A DNA stretch of 64,000 bases, taken from assembly GCA_023078555.1 (NCBI GenBank), contig CM041203.1, positions 3,391,981 to 3,455,980 on the forward strand, written 5' to 3'. Positions 55,446-64,000 of this stretch are shown in pieces. The position numbers and the translations under genes are program-made. Under the pieces are notes generated by a model. The model did not search any database and had not been told where the DNA came from. It saw only the letters and a list, made by a program, of their open reading frames with translations. The stretch's first letter is position 1. Every line of letters starts with the position of its first letter. This stretch comes from Ulva prolifera. Taxonomy: Eukaryota > Chlorophyta > Ulvophyceae > Ulvales > Ulvaceae.

Positions 55446-58231
55446 ATGGCACCGTACGGACCCCATTCTGAGCTCTATCGATCACCGTCTAGATCGTCCG
55501 ATAATCCAATATTTCGTACTGTAGAGTTTTGGCGTCGCGCTGGTAGCATATATCTGGGATACAAACTTGCTCAGTCTCAGGCACACATCCTTAGATGGAA
55601 AGGCATGACCGAGCAAGAAATAAAAGAGCAACATTGGATGCCACATAATGAAAAATCGGGCAGGTTGATGTACGGGTTGTGTGTTGATCTTCGTGGATTT
55701 TTTTTGAAGGTGATCCCTCTTCCATGTGTATGCTGCCATGCCACATGGACACATCAACAAGAAGGTTACGGCACAGCGAAATCTTGCTGAGGTGTCTGTA
55801 TGCCATCCTTGCAACAAAGCCCCCTGAAGCTCACAAGAGCGCGCAGGCTGGCCAATTCATAGGAGCGCGCAGTGACTTTGTCCCCGAAGGTGTGTGTATG
55901 CATTTGCGAAAACTTCAGGATGAAGTGCCCCCAATGCCCCCCAGCGAAACAGAGGCAATCCTGAAACAGGAGCTCCAGGTGGACACCTTATCCACTGTTT
56001 TTGAGTGGATTGACCTTGACAAACCGCTTGGGTCGGCGTCCATCGCTCAGGTCCACAAAGCCAAGCTCAGAAGATATGTGCAGTACCCATCTTTGCTAAG
56101 AAGATTTTTGGGTGCTCCGATACACTGGTGGTTGCGCTTCTCACGTATGACTTCACATCCTGATGGGAGTGCATGCTTCGTCGACAAGCTGTTCCCAGCG
56201 AAGATACAGGCATCTGCTTGTCATGCAGGATCGGTGGTGGGGCTGCCCAGCAGATCGCTTGACCTTCCCGTACATGTTGTAAAATCTGGAGAGACTGCAT
56301 GGAGCATATCAAATGTTCATGGAGTTCCTCTGGAAGATGTGATTGCTGCCAACAAATCCTTGGACATACACGCCCTGCATCCTGGTGACTCAGTCCGACT
56401 GCCTGCAACGTGCCAGGTTGACCAGAGTATGTTTTAATTATCATCACTTGCATGGTCGCCTGTTCATCAGAATACGCAGGCCCATGCGGCCAACCTGGGA
56501 AGTGTGGGAGTACACCACGCTGACATCCTGAGGCACCTCCAAATTCACTGCTCTATTTTATGTTGAGGGTTCTAACAATGCAATCTTCTTGATATGGACG
56601 GGGGCCTTGCTAACATCAGCTGTCATCAAAATGGCAAGGGATGAACACAGCTTGGCAACACATGTCCTTAATGCGCTGCGCATGCCCGGTGACGAAGTAT
56701 GTATCAGTTCAGATCAGAATTCATTCTCAAGTGCATTGTTCTATGTTTTGCCACCTGCGGTAACAGCAGGAGATACTGAGCCTCGAGGTATACTTCGTCA
56801 CCGGGAATGCGCAGCGCATTAAGTCCTCGGTTACCGAACAAGTTTGAAGATAGATTTGGATGGGTTCTGCGGTCCAGATTCGCGAGCAGTTGATTTGCAG
56901 GCTTTCTCGAGATACCTGCAGAGGCGAATGTCAGGACCATCGAAGCAGTCAGGCGAGCCAACACAGCAGATTACAGTCCCCGAGATGACCTAGTGGCAGT
57001 CAAAGTGCAGTATCCTGACGCTTTGACCTTGTTTATAGCAGATCTAGGCAACATACGAAGGCTGGCTTATTTCCTGACGAAAACCGAGTTTGCTTTCGAT
57101 CTTGTTTCTGCTGTGGATGAGTTGAGTTCACAGGTCAAGCTGGAATTTGATTTTGAGAGGTTTGGTGTCTACCCACTGTGCACAATTGTGCTTCACGAAT
57201 GATCCAGATAGGTAGCAACGTCTGGCTACAGATGTTAACACCTCTGTATGCAGGGAGGCAAGGGTGATGGACACAACATGCGCAAGCTTGAAGCGAATCA
57301 GAGACCGTGTCGTTGTGCCACATAGCATCCCAGGACTCGTCACGAACCGGATACTGACGATGACGTATCTGCAAGGGGTGCCTTTGACGAAATTGGAAGG
57401 TCACTTGACAGACATACCGCATTACCAGCGGAAGGTTGCGTTTCAAAAGGTGTGCGCACATGGCCGTCCCTATGCAGTTTGCAGTCCAACGCACCATTCG
57501 GTTTGTTTGCATCACATTGGCGCTTGTGGTACATCTACGGGCTGCAGTGTTGTTTGGCTGTCCAGATCATAAGCCACGCATCTGAGGCTTATGGAAGAAT
57601 GATTCTAGAGACTGGGCTGTTCCAAGCCGATGGACATCCAGGCAATATGCTAGCCATGAAAAGTGGTGTGGTCGGCCTGATTGACTATGGTCAATCAAAG
57701 CAAATCACTGACAAGGAGCGTTGGCAGTTCGCAAGATTGGTTGTTGCGTTGGCTGAGTACGCATCACTGCTCGAGCACTGTCCTAAAAGTAGCTTTTCAC
57801 GTTTTAAATGAAGGCTTGCACCGGATGCTGAGATCTCACCTTTGATTTCAGTACTTTTCAGATTCGATGCATGCAGAGGCAAGACGAGCGGCATCACCTG
57901 CGCTCTCGAAGGCATGGGAATTAAAATTGAAACAGATGATCCTGCCTTGGCTGCACAACATGGGAAAAACATGTTTGACACTGCAGGACAGATTGATGTT
58001 TTTTCGGAAGAAAGTGTTTTGAAGAAGGCCCAGATCTCCGAATTCCCAAAGGACTTTTTCTTGATCTTGCGGGTAGTTCAGCTGTTCAGAGGTCTTGCAT
58101 CTCACATGGATATCGAATTCAGTACAGCCAAGCAATGGGCACCGTTCGCTCAACAGGCACTGAAAGAAAAGGCTGCAAAGGCGTCCTTGGCGGCCATACC
58201 TGAACGTAAAGGTAAATTTTATGGCATTTGA
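55446..58231 (+). CDS. ABC1/aarF-type atypical kinase with inserted LysM
   Basis: An ADCK/UbiB-like kinase. Firm exons: 55446-55709, from 55847 to about 56080, 56922 to about 57170, about 57255-57450, about 57575-57745 and about 57860-58231. Conserved parts: FLK + AGQFIGARSDFVPE (KxGQ helix), KPLGSASIAQVHKAKL (Ala-rich loop), VAVKVQYPDALTLF with the beta-3 Lys at 57002-57004, AVDELSSQVKLEFDF, VPHSIPGLVTNRILTM, GLFQADGHPGNML (catalytic HxDxHPGN) and GLIDYGQ (DFG-like). Between KAKL and VAVK the same strand and frame carry a complete LysM domain (56270-56404; VHVVKSGETAWSISNVHG to LHPGDSVRLP). An unassigned exon is needed to correct phase before ANVRTIEAVRRANTADYSP. In ordinary ABC1 kinases that gap is a short turn. 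Substrate and organelle are not clear. Confidence 0.72.
56667..56823. repeat. 34-bp inverted repeat / hairpin in kinase intron
   Basis: Arms at 56667-56700 and 56790-56823 are near-perfect inverted copies (one mismatch seen), beginning CTTAATGCGCTGCGCAT and ending GGTGACGAAGTAT, around an 89-nt centre. This fits a small MITE-like element or a long hairpin transcript within an intron. No clear target-site duplication is seen beyond a possible TC(C). Confidence 0.75.
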
Positions 58232-58597
58232 TGGTTAGGCTCACGTGAATGCATGCGTGTCATGCTTCGAAATGTATACAATGATAGCTATGGTGTTGTT
58301 CTCACCACAACTTCCAGCATTTTTATGCATGGTGCCAGTGTAATCTAATAATCTCTGTCTATATCGAGTTTCGGGTTATGCCTGGCTTCACATTCAGCGC
58401 TACTGTCACAAACAAGCAGTCTGCGAACGTGACCACAACTGTTTGACATGATCTGCTCTGGGCGCCACACCATCTCAAGACTTCCTACTAGCGTCCGTCC
58501 GTGTGTAGGAGCTCAGGTGATGTGGTCTTCGTAAATGTCCCTCCTAGACATCAATCTCCATCGCGCTCAATCAAACTTGACAACTCTAACTCAAATA
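58232..58597. other. convergent 3' intergenic region
   Basis: It lies between the ABC1 kinase stop (+) and the minus-strand exon ending at 58598. No gene is seen. Confidence 0.45.
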
Positions 58598-59585
58598 CTA
58601 CAAGGGGAACATCCCACCACTAGCCTCCAGCCTAGAACAGCAAAGGAAGTGATCTGGATATTGATCAAGCAACTGCCTAGCTACATTTTCGCGTACACAT
58701 CCATTACCCGAACCCATGCGAACGACAGGCACGGGGTATCGAAAGCAACTGCGGGGCAGGGTCCACCAGTCATCTCCTAAAGCCAGCACACGGTGCTTTT
58801 CAACTCCTCCAGGAACAAACACAGCGAAGGGCGTGTTCAAAACAGGGTACAAGCGCTTTCCTGCCATGCAGTCCTCGTTGGTGCATTGGTTCGACCATAA
58901 ATCCTGAACCTGCGCACAGCGACAAGTAATTCACGGTGACTGAGCCCTGAGGAATTCTGCAAATGCCACGTCTGAAGGACAGATCAAATCTCATTTACCC
59001 CACCGCCTGGAATGACAAACAAACCATAGCGCTTACCTGAATATATAGCTTGCCGAAATCAGCCGATTCTGCGCAGATCACGTCACCTACACGGACATGG
59101 CCCCGTTGCTGGCTCAGGAATTCTCTGTATGTTTGCTTCCACTGACTGCGGCATTCTTTGGTACCCCACGAGACATCATCAGCATCTGTCCTCAGAGGCA
59201 TCGCAGTGTCGTGACCAGCAACAGCGGCGGCCTGTATCGCGCCCTCCGCTTTTCGCAATCCACTCGATTTTCTAGGATCAACATTGCATGCTGGCGTTGT
59301 AAGAGCATCAGCAGGTTGCACAGCCAGACCAGCATCGCTCTGGCGCACGGGATGCACTGAGGACGTTTCCCTGCAAGAGTCCAGGATCTGTGGATAAAGA
59401 GATGGCTGTGCTGTGTGACACTGCAGTAGACGACCACAGCACCTGTTCGCTGGTTGGAGCGGGTTTGCGCCTGTGGCCTTGTCTGCGGCGGCAGCCTCCT
59501 GCTTCTGTTTGAGCGGTGTCTGGGCCCCGAATCCAAGTCTGTCATGGTTCTCATCATGAGATGTAGCACGAGTTGGGGGCTGCAT
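58598..59585 (-). CDS. unrecognised protein, two 3' exons
   Basis: Two exons splice cleanly: one ending LYIQ at a GTAAGC donor (about 59036) and one starting after GCGCAG (about 58905) with VQDLWSNQCTNEDCMAGKRL. The upstream exon is polar, then WKQTYREFLSQQRGHVRVGD and VICAESADFGKLYIQ. The downstream one has TPFAVFVPGGVEKHRVLALG and DDWWTLPRSCFRYP. The block GDVICAES...GKLYIQVQDLW loosely resembles the start of a BAH-type domain, but the rest does not clearly follow. 5' exons are not established; frames at 59554-59956 conflict. It may be the 3' end of the larger minus-strand gene to the right, or a separate gene. Confidence 0.45.
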
Positions 59586-60079
59586 GCGCTTGTTCCCCCC
59601 GTCTCGTGAAGCAGGGCTTCGGAGGCACGCCCTCTTCGGAGATGGCTGCGGTGACGGCTTGCCTGATGAAGGCTGCCCTGCCTTGCTGTTTGTTGGAGCA
59701 GCCCTCGTGTCTGCTGGACCTGCATGCCCACAAGCAGCCTATGCGACGAGATGGGCTGACTACCACCCAGCAGAACATGGCCCTGCTGTGCAGCATCAAG
59801 GACGTGCAGGGGAGGCATCATGCTTTGGTGCTGCACCCCACAGAACGCTCGTTGAAGGTATGTGCAGGCACACTGTATTGGAAGAACGACATTCATACAG
59901 ACCAAGGGCATGCACAACATCATCACAAGCACTGACGCATGACCCTTTGCGTACAAAGTGGCAGTCTAGTCTGTCACTGCAACAGCATACTGCAAGAGCC
60001 GCGGGCTGCAAGCCATGTGACTATCACAGGGAGAACAAGCACAATCAGGCACAATCACATGCACACGTAGACACGGGCA

Positions 60080-62431
60080 CTATACAAGGCGCACACGTTT
60101 AGGTGCAGGCCTGCACGGCGCCGCAAATGCCTTGACAGGCGTCACAGGAGTTTCTGGAAAGGTAAAGCTGACATCCTGCGACAGCGCCCCAATCGCATCA
60201 AATGCTCTGTCGCCGTCAGCCGCAGGGACAATGTTGTACGCAGCAATTCGCGCACTTCGGCGCACGAGCCCGCCAGGACTCAGTTCACATGTGGCCACGC
60301 CGGGCCGCCGCCGCGGCGACCCCGCTGGGGCTGAGTGCTTCTTGGAGCTACTTCCATTCCCAGGTGCTTCAGCAGCGGTGATCATTGATCTCGATAGCTG
60401 CACTTGCCAATCACCGCCTACAGGGGCGCTCTGCCGCCGTGGCCTGCTCCCGTTTGGTATGTCAGGCATGCCGCTGCCTCTTGCTGCTGCGCCACTGTCT
60501 GTGCTTACGTGCGGCGCTGACGTTGGCCTCTGCTGATCTGACGGAGGTCCGCCAGATGCATTACCAGTGGGGGGGGTGCTCTTCGCGTGTAACTGCCGCG
60601 GCATGCCTTCGCCGGCGCATGCATTTCCCAACTGAGCAGTCGGCATCTGCCCTTGCTGCTGGCGCGGACAGCTCCGGCTGCCCTGCTGCGAAGAAACAAA
60701 AACGCAAGGTATGGACGTGGGCATTTCCGGGGGCGGGGCTGGGAGACAAATACCTGGCCCTTGCCCGCCTGCAACATGCAGGCTGTCTGCCTGTGGCATA
60801 GGTGTTGCATTCGATGCCCCTGCCCGCCGCTTGCCCGGCGTTCTTCGGTGCGGCTGGCCAGCTGTGCAAGGGTGCCCCTCCTTCGTCACTGCCTTGCCTT
60901 GGCCGGCGACGGCCGCACCTAGTTGCTGTACAATAGCACCACCGCTGCCCCCGTCCAACAGCTGATCATACTGCTCAGCTGTCTGTGAGTCTAGGACTTG
61001 GGCAGCTTTGTTGTGGCTACGCACTTGTTTGATCTCCGTCTCTTCGCTTTCATGTCGCTGCTCCTCCGGTTTCGAGCATAGGGTCACCTCCGCGAGTTCG
61101 GGTGCTGCGCCCAGCAGCGTGTTGGCAGGGCAGCCGTGAGCATCTTCACTCCACGGCCTGTCAGAGAACCGTGGAGGCTCCGGGGGATTCACGCTCCTGG
61201 AGGCTGGGCGTGCTTCCGAACGTTCAACGGCCCAATACTGCACACATGTAGCCTGTCTCTTCACTGCAAACGCACGGATCAAGCGAACGACAACGTAGGC
61301 ACAATTCAGAGTAGGTGAGCGCACCTGGAGGGACAGCTGGCTCTCAGTCATCACTGCAACGGCAGTGGCCGCGGCCTGCCCGGGCCCGTTGTGTGTCAGC
61401 AAGCCCACTTGGCTGCCCTCGTGGTTAACCAACACACCACATTTGGCCGAGTCTGGGCTGCCCGCCCCAGAAGAACGCAGTGATTCCTTTGCAGAACTCA
61501 TTGACGCGGGCTTCCAGCTTGCTGCCTTGCCTCCGCGCTGCGGACTCGGGACGGAAGCCTGCTGCTTGACAGCTGAAGGTGGAGGAGGCAGATGTGGCGC
61601 ATTAGGTCGTGGAGAGGCCACATTTCGAGAATCAGGCATGGTGTGATCAGCCCGCGGCGCCGCGTTTGCAGCGGAATTCGGCTGGAGGTTGCAGTGAGGG
61701 AGGTCGGCTTTAGTGGGCGTCCGAGAGCGCTCCCGTGGCGTGCAAGGCTGTGATGCCGGAGTGCGCAGTGGGGGTGTAGCCGCAGCGGGGCCATAGCAGC
61801 GAGCCCGCTTCATGGGCGTCTCGTTATGCCGCATGTCCCGCAGCCCAGCATCCAGCTCCAGCAGTGGCGACGCATGTGGGCTCACGGGCGCCAAGGGCTG
61901 TCCAGCGCGGCGAGGAGGCGTGCTGCGTGGAACACTGCCGCGCCGTGGGACATCCGAAGGCATTGGCACAGCAGGCGCAGCACGCTGGATGCGTGCGGAC
62001 TGCTGCTGCTGCGCCTTGCGCTTGCGCGCAATGCGGTCTGCACTCGAGTGGGGAGCCCGAGCCGCGGCCACAGCTGCCTGGCCTGCTGGAGCTGGAGCTG
62101 GAGGCGCAGCACGCTTGCGTCTGTCGGAGGTGCGGGCCCGGCCGGAGGTTCCCGGAAGGGTGGACGGTGGCATGCATGCAACATGAGCCATGGCCGCTGC
62201 AAGCTGTGCACTGCCACGGCTGGCAGAAGGCGTTGGGCGGTGCACAGGGCCAGGGCTGGCAGGAATTGCGGCCTGTGGGCGGGAACCAGCCAGGTTGCCA
62301 GGGGTGGACATTGCACTAACACACCTCTCGGACGGCTGAGCGTCGATGGGCTTGTGCGGCCGGCGGACGGTCTGCGGCAATGTGACACGACTCGATGTAC
62401 CAAGCACATTCACAAACATGGATGGTCGCAC
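60080..62431 (-). CDS. disordered S/TP-rich basic protein
   Basis: A frame open for 783 codons, highly polar, rich in Ser, Pro, Ala and Arg, with no globular domain that I recognise. It holds many proline-directed sites in basic context (TPMKRARC, TPPLRTPASQPCTPRERSRT, TPTKADL, TPGKRRAG, PETPVTPVKAF) and NLS-like clusters (DRRKRAAPP, RIARKRKAQQQQ). The C-terminus is VRRSARIAAYN ... PCRPAPKRVRLV. Such a pattern is typical of CDK-regulated nuclear proteins (chromatin, mitosis, DNA repair), by inference only. The true start is unclear: candidates are Met codons at 62419 and 62311, or a splice from the exon at 62468-63970. A 72-nt stop-free in-frame intron may lie at 61253-61324. Confidence 0.55.
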   Translation of the reverse strand: MRPSMFVNVLGTSSRVTLPQTVRRPHKPIDAQPSERCVSAMSTPGNLAGSRPQAAIPASPGPVHRPTPSASRGSAQLAAAMAHVACMPPSTLPGTSGRARTSDRRKRAAPPAPAPAGQAAVAAARAPHSSADRIARKRKAQQQQSARIQRAAPAVPMPSDVPRRGSVPRSTPPRRAGQPLAPVSPHASPLLELDAGLRDMRHNETPMKRARCYGPAAATPPLRTPASQPCTPRERSRTPTKADLPHCNLQPNSAANAAPRADHTMPDSRNVASPRPNAPHLPPPPSAVKQQASVPSPQRGGKAASWKPASMSSAKESLRSSGAGSPDSAKCGVLVNHEGSQVGLLTHNGPGQAAATAVAVMTESQLSLQVRSPTLNCAYVVVRLIRAFAVKRQATCVQYWAVERSEARPASRSVNPPEPPRFSDRPWSEDAHGCPANTLLGAAPELAEVTLCSKPEEQRHESEETEIKQVRSHNKAAQVLDSQTAEQYDQLLDGGSGGAIVQQLGAAVAGQGKAVTKEGHPCTAGQPHRRTPGKRRAGASNATPMPQADSLHVAGGQGPGICLPAPPPEMPTSIPCVFVSSQQGSRSCPRQQQGQMPTAQLGNACAGEGMPRQLHAKSTPPTGNASGGPPSDQQRPTSAPHVSTDSGAAARGSGMPDIPNGSRPRRQSAPVGGDWQVQLSRSMITAAEAPGNGSSSKKHSAPAGSPRRRPGVATCELSPGGLVRRSARIAAYNIVPAADGDRAFDAIGALSQDVSFTFPETPVTPVKAFAAPCRPAPKRVRLV

Positions 62432-62467
62432 ACTCAGTGACAGAAAAGAATCATTTTGATTGGAGCC

Positions 62468-64000
62468 TCAGGAATATTTGGGTCTGCAGGCACAAGGAAC
62501 AGCCTGGCAGCGGATCATGTGAGTGTAAATTGGAGTGCACAGTAGCAGCACCTGTTGTGAAGGGAGCACTCGGGCGTGGCCATCCCCAGTGTGTGTCTCT
62601 GGGACGGTGCCACAAGAAGCCGACTGGCACATGCGGAGTTTCCCAGCAGCTACAAGCGGCTGCTTTGGGTGCCGGGTATCCGCCACAGCCGCACCCTCGT
62701 GTTCGCCGTCCGAGCTGTCACACACTGTTGCCTGTGTTGGCCCTGTAGCTGCAGACGGGCGCCTTCGCTCGCCTTTCACTGCCTGCTCGGGCACCACAAT
62801 GCCTGAAACGTTGCAGCCCTGCTGATCATTGGGAGGCACAGCAGTGTCCACTTCCGGCTGTTCAGGCACTTTCTCGATGCTGCCAGGCTTGTCGGTGATA
62901 CCTGCCACACTTGATGCATGGCCGCTGGGATCGGATGGAACGACAACACCACCATTGTCCTGCAATGCACCCATGGCGCCGACTACAGCCGGTGCAGCTG
63001 CTCCAGGCTCTCGTGGAAGGCTGGCGTCAGCAAGGACTGGTGATCGATCAGGCGTGGGTTGGTCTTCGGCAGCCAGCAGCGTTGCAGACAAGTACTGCAC
63101 GTTGCCAGATTCATCAAAGGGTAAAGGTGGCGAGCCTCCCGCCAAGGCAGACAACTGGCGCTCCGGCCGCATGCGCGGCGCTCCTCCCGGCTGAAGTTCC
63201 GCACTGCAAGGCAGTTTCAGGCCCTCTTGGAGCGGATCAACAGATGCCGCTTGTTCTTGGATACACGGGCTCCCTGCTGCTTCAGCATCTTCAACCAGAG
63301 ACGTGTTGATTGATGCTATGTCGCAGGTGTCAGACAAGGGGGCATCTGCAGGCTGAGTATCGGTGCTGTGTGACGGTGTCAAGGCCCCGTCCTCACCGGC
63401 ACAGCCTTGCTGCTCGGTCATCTGCGTTGTTGCACATGTATGCCATGAGGGCAGGACCGGCTCAAGCTGGGTTTCTGGGAAGCTGCTCATGTCTCCAGCG
63501 TCTTGAAGCTGCGTCGCAATCACGTCAGGCAACCCGGCCACATCCTCACACACATCTTCAATCGCCTCGTCACCTGGCTCAGCAACGATGCCTTTGGCCA
63601 GACTGGATCCTCCCTGAGTTTCTGCAACGGTATGCACAGATGCATGCCCATGATCTTGTGGTTGTGCACGAGATGGAACCACCCCAGGGCCACAAGAGCC
63701 TAAAGCAGCAGCTTCTACTACTTCACGTGCTAGAGGGGGACCCCATCCTCCGCTGCCAGCGCTTGCCGACATGTTGGGGTCACTTTGTGTCTCTTGTACA
63801 GTTCCTGCTTCTGATCTCGAACAGCCTGGCTGTAGTCCTGGTGCTTTACCCTCCACAGCAACACTTGGGGACCCAGCTGAAGCATCAACACGAGCAGCAG
63901 ACTTCTGTGGCGCGTCCTCTTGATCTTGCGAGGTCACCAGTTTCGCCCTGCCCATGCTTGCCGGCAGCACTAATTCTTCTGCAGCAAACTGATCAGCTGC
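62468..64000 (-). CDS. acidic TQ-rich protein, runs off right edge
   Basis: The frame is open from the window edge (reading AADQFAAEELVLPASMGRAK) to a stop at 62468. The polypeptide is acidic and disordered. Between residues 14 and 206 counted from 63970 it has one SQ and six TQ sites: TSQD, ETQSD, ETQGG, ATQLQ, ETQLE, TTQMT, DTQPA. A CK2-like DSSDGEHEG follows. The last 40 codons (CTPIYTHMIRC...) look like intron, so a donor near 62580 and splicing into the 60080-62431 exon is plausible, making one large protein. A cluster of this kind suggests an ATM/ATR substrate or a set of LC8-type ligand motifs; neither is shown. Confidence 0.5.
   Translation of the reverse strand, partial: AADQFAAEELVLPASMGRAKLVTSQDQEDAPQKSAARVDASAGSPSVAVEGKAPGLQPGCSRSEAGTVQETQSDPNMSASAGSGGWGPPLAREVVEAAALGSCGPGVVPSRAQPQDHGHASVHTVAETQGGSSLAKGIVAEPGDEAIEDVCEDVAGLPDVIATQLQDAGDMSSFPETQLEPVLPSWHTCATTQMTEQQGCAGEDGALTPSHSTDTQPADAPLSDTCDIASINTSLVEDAEAAGSPCIQEQAASVDPLQEGLKLPCSAELQPGGAPRMRPERQLSALAGGSPPLPFDESGNVQYLSATLLAAEDQPTPDRSPVLADASLPREPGAAAPAVVGAMGALQDNGGVVVPSDPSGHASSVAGITDKPGSIEKVPEQPEVDTAVPPNDQQGCNVSGIVVPEQAVKGERRRPSAATGPTQATVCDSSDGEHEGAAVADTRHPKQPLVAAGKLRMCQSASCGTVPETHTGDGHARVLPSQQVLLLCTPIYTHMIRCQAVPCACRPKYS

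Noticed and set aside
59573-60102. + frames of 120 and 172 codons
   Set aside because: They lack recognisable domains and conflict with each other; neither can be tied to exons with good splice sites. A real + gene here is not excluded.
61812-62440. Overlapping + frames of 124-204 codons
   Set aside because: They are antisense to the S/TP-rich exon in GC-rich sequence; peptides are Cys/Trp/Arg-rich without family features.
1-64000. CRISPR array, bacterial operons, integrated virus or LTR element
   Set aside because: No regular spaced repeats, no Shine-Dalgarno-linked gene strings, and no reverse transcriptase, integrase, capsid or long terminal repeats were seen on either strand.

Overview
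The window is nuclear DNA from a green alga, most likely a trebouxiophyte (Coccomyxa/Trebouxia-like). Many spliced genes carry short exons and short GT-AG introns, whose donors are often GTGCGT or GTGTG type. Nuclear genes encode plastid proteins of clear green-lineage type: a chloroplast FAD synthetase of the plant RibF type, double-GTPase Der, plastid ribosomal protein uS10c, MenB, an HMA1-type metal ATPase and a DUF7880 lumenal protein. TGTAA-type polyadenylation signals follow several stop codons. I read about two dozen genes, and reconstructed most splice junctions by requiring GT-AG, matching phase and continuity of conserved protein sequence. I found no rRNA, tRNA, CRISPR array, prokaryotic operon or viral fossil.

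Layout. 0.5-1.9 kb: FAD synthetase (-). 2.8-4.0 kb: SAP plus SPIRAL1-like protein (+). 4.1-7.7 kb: Der/EngA GTPase (-). 8.2-12.1 kb: repeat-rich spacer with one small membrane-protein gene. 12.35-13.46 kb: 6-phosphogluconolactonase (+, intronless). 14.6-17.2 kb: calcyphosine-like EF-hand protein (+). 17.8-18.1 kb: Mia40-like CHCH protein (+). 18.4-20.1 kb: EamA/DMT transporter (-). 20.5-23.4 kb: EDS5-like MATE transporter (-). 24.0-27.0 kb: unrecognised coiled-coil protein with a nine-copy RxFG motif array (+). 27.4-28.9 kb: MenB (-). 30.6-31.9 kb: DUF7880 lumenal protein (-). 32.7-33.1 kb: uS10c (+). 33.4-35.2 kb: SWC4/DMAP1 (-). 35.5-36.3 kb: Tim17/22/23-family protein (+). 37.1-39.6 kb: Pcf11-like 3'-end processing factor (-). 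39.8-41.4 kb: ARM-repeat protein (+). 41.9-44.1 kb: TDRD3/RMI1-like OB-fold protein with RGG tail (+). 44.9-47.7 kb: HMA1-like P1B-ATPase (-). 47.7-50.9 kb: gene-poor, holding more copies of the dispersed repeat. 50.9-52.0 kb: FCF1/Utp24 (+). 52.1-54.3 kb: unrecognised protein with a four-copy 17-residue motif (-). 55.4-58.2 kb: ABC1/aarF-like kinase whose N-lobe is interrupted by a LysM domain (+). 58.6-59.6 kb: unrecognised exons (-). 60.1 kb to the right edge: disordered S/TP- and TQ-rich protein or proteins (-).

Neighbours are not co-functional, as is normal for a nuclear genome. About a third serve the plastid: FAD supply, plastid ribosome assembly and structure, phylloquinone, pentose-phosphate, metal and metabolite transport, thylakoid lumen. 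Several pairs are tightly divergent and may share promoters (SWC4 with the Tim17-like gene; Pcf11 with the ARM protein).

The most interesting candidates are the LysM domain inside an ABC1 kinase N-lobe, two proteins with unfamiliar short-motif arrays (RxFG; RRxSN...AGTFxE), the SAP-SPIRAL1 fusion with a duplicated SPIRAL1 motif, an APC in place of S/CPC in the metal ATPase, and a 34-bp-armed intronic hairpin.
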